Source: Stagonosporopsis chrysanthemi (taxonomy: Eukaryota; Ascomycota; Dothideomycetes; Pleosporales; Didymellaceae). Taken from it: a DNA stretch of 64,000 nt. The notes under the pieces were generated by a model, which saw only the letters and a program-made list of their open reading frames with translations, was not told where the DNA came from and did no database searches. The position numbers and the translations under genes were made by a program. The stretch is from assembly GCA_022560025.1 (NCBI GenBank), contig JAFISE010000030.1, forward strand, positions 62,001 through 126,000, read 5' to 3'. This document shows positions 60,446-64,000 of this stretch, one piece after another. Numbering within the stretch: the first letter of the stretch is position 1; every line of letters begins with the position of its first letter.

Positions 60446-61299
60446 TCAGTCGTCCTCGTCTTCCAAAACCAACTCGATCAAGCTTTCATCCGCTGCCCAG
60501 TTGATTCCGCTTCCAACAATCATGGCTGAGAGAATACCTTTGAGCGTTTTCATACGTCTCCTCGAGTCCTTCAACTCTTTATCTACTGACTTGATCTGCT
60601 CGCGCAGTCTAGGATCATCAACATCCTCAGCTGACTGCGACTTCGTGGCCTCTGCAAGACCTAACATGGTCTTGGAGAGCTCTCTGTTCTTCTGGTTTGC
60701 AACAATGTTTGCCTGCTCTGCCGCATTCAAGGCACGAGTGGAAGAGGCGAGTTCGCTAGCCAAGCGACCATGTATCATAGCTATGGTATCGTTCTCTGTG
60801 ATCAGTGGTAAGAGCCGTCTGCTTGTCGTCAGAGTATGTTCAGACACCACAAGGTATAACTTACTTCTCGTAAAAGTCAGTCTCGTCGCCCCCATGAACA
60901 GCTTTGGCGACAGGGTCTGTGGCAAGCACGTTGTGAGTGATCTTGTTGCGCAAGTCATACTCAGCCTTTGCTTCCATGGCCTCTCGCTCGGCTCTGATCA
61001 GCTGCTCTTGCAGGTCGTCATCTGAGAGCGTCGAGACATCAGCTACGTTTGCTGCACTAGTATTAGTACTGGTATTCAATTCGCATGAAACCATAAGGCG
61101 TGCCTGATTCTTGCGCTCGAAGCAAGCTCTGTTGCAGCTCCAGCTCTCGTAGCTGATCGTAGAGCTCAAGGACCAGCTTCTCGGACTCGTTGAACGCGAA
61201 CGCGTCGCTGTGCTTTGTCTGCAGCAGATCGCTGAAGTCGCCAGCGCCCTGTGACCTGATAGCTGCGTCTGCCATATCCACGTCGCCTGTTCTCGCCAT
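60446..61299 (-). CDS. CENP-H-like inner kinetochore protein
   Basis: Three exons, complement of 61299-61092, 61051-60865 and 60818-60446; 255 aa. Belongs to the CENP-H group (S. pombe Fta3, S. cerevisiae Mcm16), part of the CCAN complex at centromeric chromatin. It is almost entirely helical and coiled-coil: ESEKLVLELYDQLRELELQQ, LQEQLIRAEREAMEAKAEYD, ENDTIAMIHGRLASELASST. The C-terminal signature RRRMKTLKGILSAMIVGSG is followed by INWAADESLIELVL, the diagnostic part. The first intron is ambiguous: a 40-nt GT-AG choice (61052-61091) was used, but a 52-nt GC-AG alternative also keeps frame and shares the tactaat branch. The start at 61299 is the first ATG. Divergent from ATG11 by 221 bp. Confidence 0.82.
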
Positions 61300-61520
61300 C
61301 CTTATCGCGATCTTGAAGACCTGTCTGCTCAAGTGTGTGACTTCGCGGTCACATGTGACTATCAGTTATCGCGCGCGTGAATGATGCCTTGTTCGCCGGC
61401 CGTGCACCGAATCCCTGCGGCAACCTGCTTGGCACCAGTCGCAATACTACGGTCAAGTGTAAACCTTCTTCTTCCACACCTGCTGCATAATTTCCCTGAG
61501 GCAGCAGGAGTATTTGCCGA
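61300..61520. promoter_or_regulatory. Bidirectional promoter, CENP-H-like / ATG11
   Basis: 221 bp between divergent start codons; no specific element assigned. Confidence 0.5.
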
Positions 61521-64000
61521 ATGTCGCTGCAGATTGCCGTCGCTCATACGGGCCAGCGTTTCGACGCTGATCCCGTTGCATTCGCATCCGTCGATGCGCT
61601 CAAGCACTGGATCGCAAGAGCTACGGATATACCGCCTGAGCTCCAAATATTACTGACGCCAGCTGGCAAGCATGTCAAACTTCAAGCACTCCTCACCGAG
61701 AAGGACATTTTCGTATACAGTCGCGAGCTATCGAACGGATCCCAGCGCACTATTCCGACCACACCGCTCCCCGATGTCTTCACGCCTGAAGATCCGCCCA
61801 AGTTCCTCGCGAACAATACCAACATGCAATCATGGCGGTCTTTGTTTCAAGCACGTCGCGACTGGGCCTTCGCTGTCCTCGAGAAATCACACGCCATGTC
61901 TCTCACCGCCTCGCAGCACTTCTCAGAGCAGGCCACAATAGAGAAAGGAACACAGGTCGCTGTAGGGAACCATGATGCGCATATTCGAGGGCTGGAGCAG
62001 AAGTACCAGGCAGCTAAGAGCTGGTTTGATGGTGTAGAAAAAGAGGCCAGCGACAACCTGAGGCGCCTAGATGACGATTTTGGGCAGCTGGGCTCCATTC
62101 CAGCGAAGGCCGAGTTTGCGCGATTTCTGGCGAAGGAATTGCGCTCTCCTCAGGCTGCGCAGACGTCGCGAAAGGCATCACCGAACCGTGGTGCTTCGCT
62201 GCAGGACTTTCTGGACGTCGAGGCTGTCAAGAAAGCTACAGGCACAAGCAAGCGAGTGCGAGACTCGTTTGGAAAGCGCGTGGCTGGCATGAAAACGCAG
62301 CTAAAGAAGATCGAGGCTGACTACAACGAGCTGCGGAGTGCAGTAGGACAAAGTCAAAGTCGCTCTCTCGTGGACGATTCAGAAGAACCGGTGCGCTTAT
62401 ACAATGAGATCGATGCGGTTGCGAAGAAAGTCGAGTCAGACTATGAACATGTCATGGGTCTTGCCAGCGACTCGAAATCGGTGGCTCAGGTGTCGAAGAT
62501 GGCTCTGCTACACACACGGAATTTCCTGCCTGCAATTAGCGAGTATAGTGTTGAGATGAGCGATCTTGTGCGAAGATCTGTGGAGCAAAAGAACACTGCA
62601 ATCAGGAATTCGGTTGAGAGCATGCAAGGTATCGCGAACATTGAGTCTGTCATTTCCGGCATGAACACAGAGCTCGAGTCGATCGACATACCACAGGAAG
62701 GAGTTTCGGCGTTCGAGCTGATATCTCTTGTGGGCCGGCTTCCCTACATTTACGGTACTCTGCTAGTTGAGGCTGTTCGGAGGCGCGAGTGGGCGGAGAG
62801 GATACATAAGGACACCTCTTCGCTGGCTGAAGAGATGGCGACATTTCAGGAGGAGGAAGAACGACGTCGTAAGAGATGGCTGAAACCCATTGCCGATGTT
62901 ATCAACGTCGAAGCTGTACAAGGTGGCGCGGTCGGCTTCGAGATGAACGTGCAGCCTGAGAAGACTGTGTGGCCCGAGGTCGCTAGGGACGATCTCAAAC
63001 AATATCTCGAGGTTCTACAGAACCTTGAAGGACAAAGCTCCGAAGCTGAAGCTCTTGCGCAAGCCATCAAGGACCTGGACCGGCCGACGAAGCAGCAAAT
63101 CAAGCGCGCAAAAAATTTCAAGATGGGCAGTGTTCACGAGCCTGCATTTGGTAAGGGCTCTCAGCTCATGGTTCGGGGCGATGATGAGCTCCGCGTGCTA
63201 AGGGAAGCCAACGCGAAGCTTGACGACGAGCTTAGAGCAAATAAGAGTCGAGTGCGCAGGCTCGAGGATCTACTGCATCGTTCGAACCAGAACAGTAGAC
63301 TATCGATAGGTGGAGCTGGAGCACCACCGCCTGGGTTTCAGAGCCCCGGAGACCCTTCGACGCCCACAATCGAGACCGCTTCTCCTAAGCCCTTTGATGA
63401 GCTCTCTCGAAGATCTTCGATATCTTCAAGGAGGCTGTCTGCTCAAGGTGACGTGGACAAGCGCCGTGTCGTTTTACTCGAACAGCAGCTTGCTACTGAG
63501 AAGGACGCTCGCGCCAAGCTCGAAAGGGATGCAAAGGAGGCTGAGATCGAATTACGACGGCAAATCGAGGAAGCCCTTTCGGCCAAGGAGGAAGCAGTAT
63601 CCACAAAAGAAAACATCATGGAGAACATGAAAGCACAGCAGAAGGAATTCGGAGACGAACGGCGATCTCTTGAGGAAGAAATCCAAGCCCTTAAAGCGAA
63701 GATCGAGGAGGCAGAAGATGAGCTAGATCGTTTCTTGGGAAGTCGCGACAATGCAAGGAGCGAGATCGATGCCAGAGTGCACGAACTCACAGCTGAATTC
63801 GAGAGACTCCAAGGCGAGGCCACTGATCAGGTTGCACAGGCCAATTTACAGCTTACGCAGGCCAATGAGCAGATTGCGCATCTGCAAACCAAGTTGGCAA
63901 GCCAAGAGGCGACGTATACGGACCATCTAGAGTCTCTCAAACTCGTCTTCGGCCATCTTGCACCGAGTACTGACGTACCGAGCGATCATGCTGTACTACT
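61521..64000 (+). CDS. ATG11: Autophagy scaffold Atg11, 3' end beyond window
   Basis: Open from ATG at 61521 to the window end, 826 codons with no stop and no intron needed. Atg11 is the scaffold for selective autophagy: it binds cargo receptors (Atg19, Atg32, Atg36) and recruits Atg1 and Atg9 at the phagophore. The N-terminus MSLQIAVAHTGQRFDADPVA is a ubiquitin-like start typical of Atg11, followed by the Atg17-like region (RRDWAFAVLEKSHAMSLTAS, NFLPAISEYSVEMSDLVRRS, IYGTLLVEAVRRREWAERI). Long coiled coils begin near residue 560, with a Ser/Pro linker (SIGGAGAPPPGFQSPGDPST). The C-terminal Atg11 domain lies outside the window. Confidence 0.92.
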   Translation, partial: MSLQIAVAHTGQRFDADPVAFASVDALKHWIARATDIPPELQILLTPAGKHVKLQALLTEKDIFVYSRELSNGSQRTIPTTPLPDVFTPEDPPKFLANNTNMQSWRSLFQARRDWAFAVLEKSHAMSLTASQHFSEQATIEKGTQVAVGNHDAHIRGLEQKYQAAKSWFDGVEKEASDNLRRLDDDFGQLGSIPAKAEFARFLAKELRSPQAAQTSRKASPNRGASLQDFLDVEAVKKATGTSKRVRDSFGKRVAGMKTQLKKIEADYNELRSAVGQSQSRSLVDDSEEPVRLYNEIDAVAKKVESDYEHVMGLASDSKSVAQVSKMALLHTRNFLPAISEYSVEMSDLVRRSVEQKNTAIRNSVESMQGIANIESVISGMNTELESIDIPQEGVSAFELISLVGRLPYIYGTLLVEAVRRREWAERIHKDTSSLAEEMATFQEEEERRRKRWLKPIADVINVEAVQGGAVGFEMNVQPEKTVWPEVARDDLKQYLEVLQNLEGQSSEAEALAQAIKDLDRPTKQQIKRAKNFKMGSVHEPAFGKGSQLMVRGDDELRVLREANAKLDDELRANKSRVRRLEDLLHRSNQNSRLSIGGAGAPPPGFQSPGDPSTPTIETASPKPFDELSRRSSISSRRLSAQGDVDKRRVVLLEQQLATEKDARAKLERDAKEAEIELRRQIEEALSAKEEAVSTKENIMENMKAQQKEFGDERRSLEEEIQALKAKIEEAEDELDRFLGSRDNARSEIDARVHELTAEFERLQGEATDQVAQANLQLTQANEQIAHLQTKLASQEATYTDHLESLKLVFGHLAPSTDVPSDHAVL

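Overview
The window is nuclear DNA of a filamentous ascomycete (Pezizomycotina), most likely a Dothideomycete. The genes carry many short introns (about 40-70 nt) with GT-AG ends and CTAAC/CTGAC-type branch sites. The proteins are typical fungal housekeeping ones: Con7-type zinc finger, Thi20 kinase-TenA fusion, Atg11, Rad9, SRPK, Zuotin, golgin with GRIP domain. Base composition is near 50% GC. The class-level assignment is inference. There are 22 protein-coding genes (two cut by the window ends), one P450 pseudogene and one intron-bearing tRNA gene. Exon joins were made by reading both strands; wherever a complete gene is given, the exon lengths sum to a whole number of codons.

Layout. 0-2.5 kb: a partial SDR oxidoreductase facing a cytochrome P450 with two in-frame stops, probably a decayed metabolic gene pair. 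2.5-4.4 kb: gene-free, with one copy of a decayed fold-back transposon (MITE). 4.4-11 kb, all on the minus strand: a small acidic protein, a Golgi pH regulator, a universal-stress-protein domain protein, and Zuotin. 11-18 kb, plus strand: an Imh1-like golgin and an SRPK kinase, separated by a homopolymer-rich gap in the assembly. 18-25 kb is accessory metabolism: a secreted GH43 glycosidase, a second MITE copy in its upstream region, an SDR, and a zinc-type alcohol dehydrogenase. 26.6-30.2 kb: Rtf2 and a PPR protein.

30-44 kb is dominated by one gene, a Con7-like C2H2 transcription factor. It has 3 kb of gene-free sequence downstream and a 9.2 kb gene-free region upstream, an arrangement typical of developmental regulators. 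44-64 kb is gene-dense housekeeping: DBP2 (with an enlarged intron in the late, motif V position), THI20, an F-box/LRR protein, RAD9, a PWWP-like/UIM/BTB-like protein, SEC11, tRNA-Gly(CCC), NHP6, a CENP-H-like kinetochore protein, and the start of ATG11. Three head-to-head pairs share short intergenic regions: ZUO1/golgin, F-box/RAD9 and CENP-H/ATG11.

Three introns (SDR, RTF2, F-box/LRR) use GC-AG instead of GT-AG ends, out of roughly 48 mapped. Three others (USP, golgin, PPR) are a multiple of three and stop-free, so gene callers may read through them. I saw no CRISPR array, virus, toxin gene or clearly novel multi-gene system. The observations most worth follow-up are the Con7 upstream desert, the GC-AG introns, the MITE pair and the PWWP/UIM/BTB-like protein.
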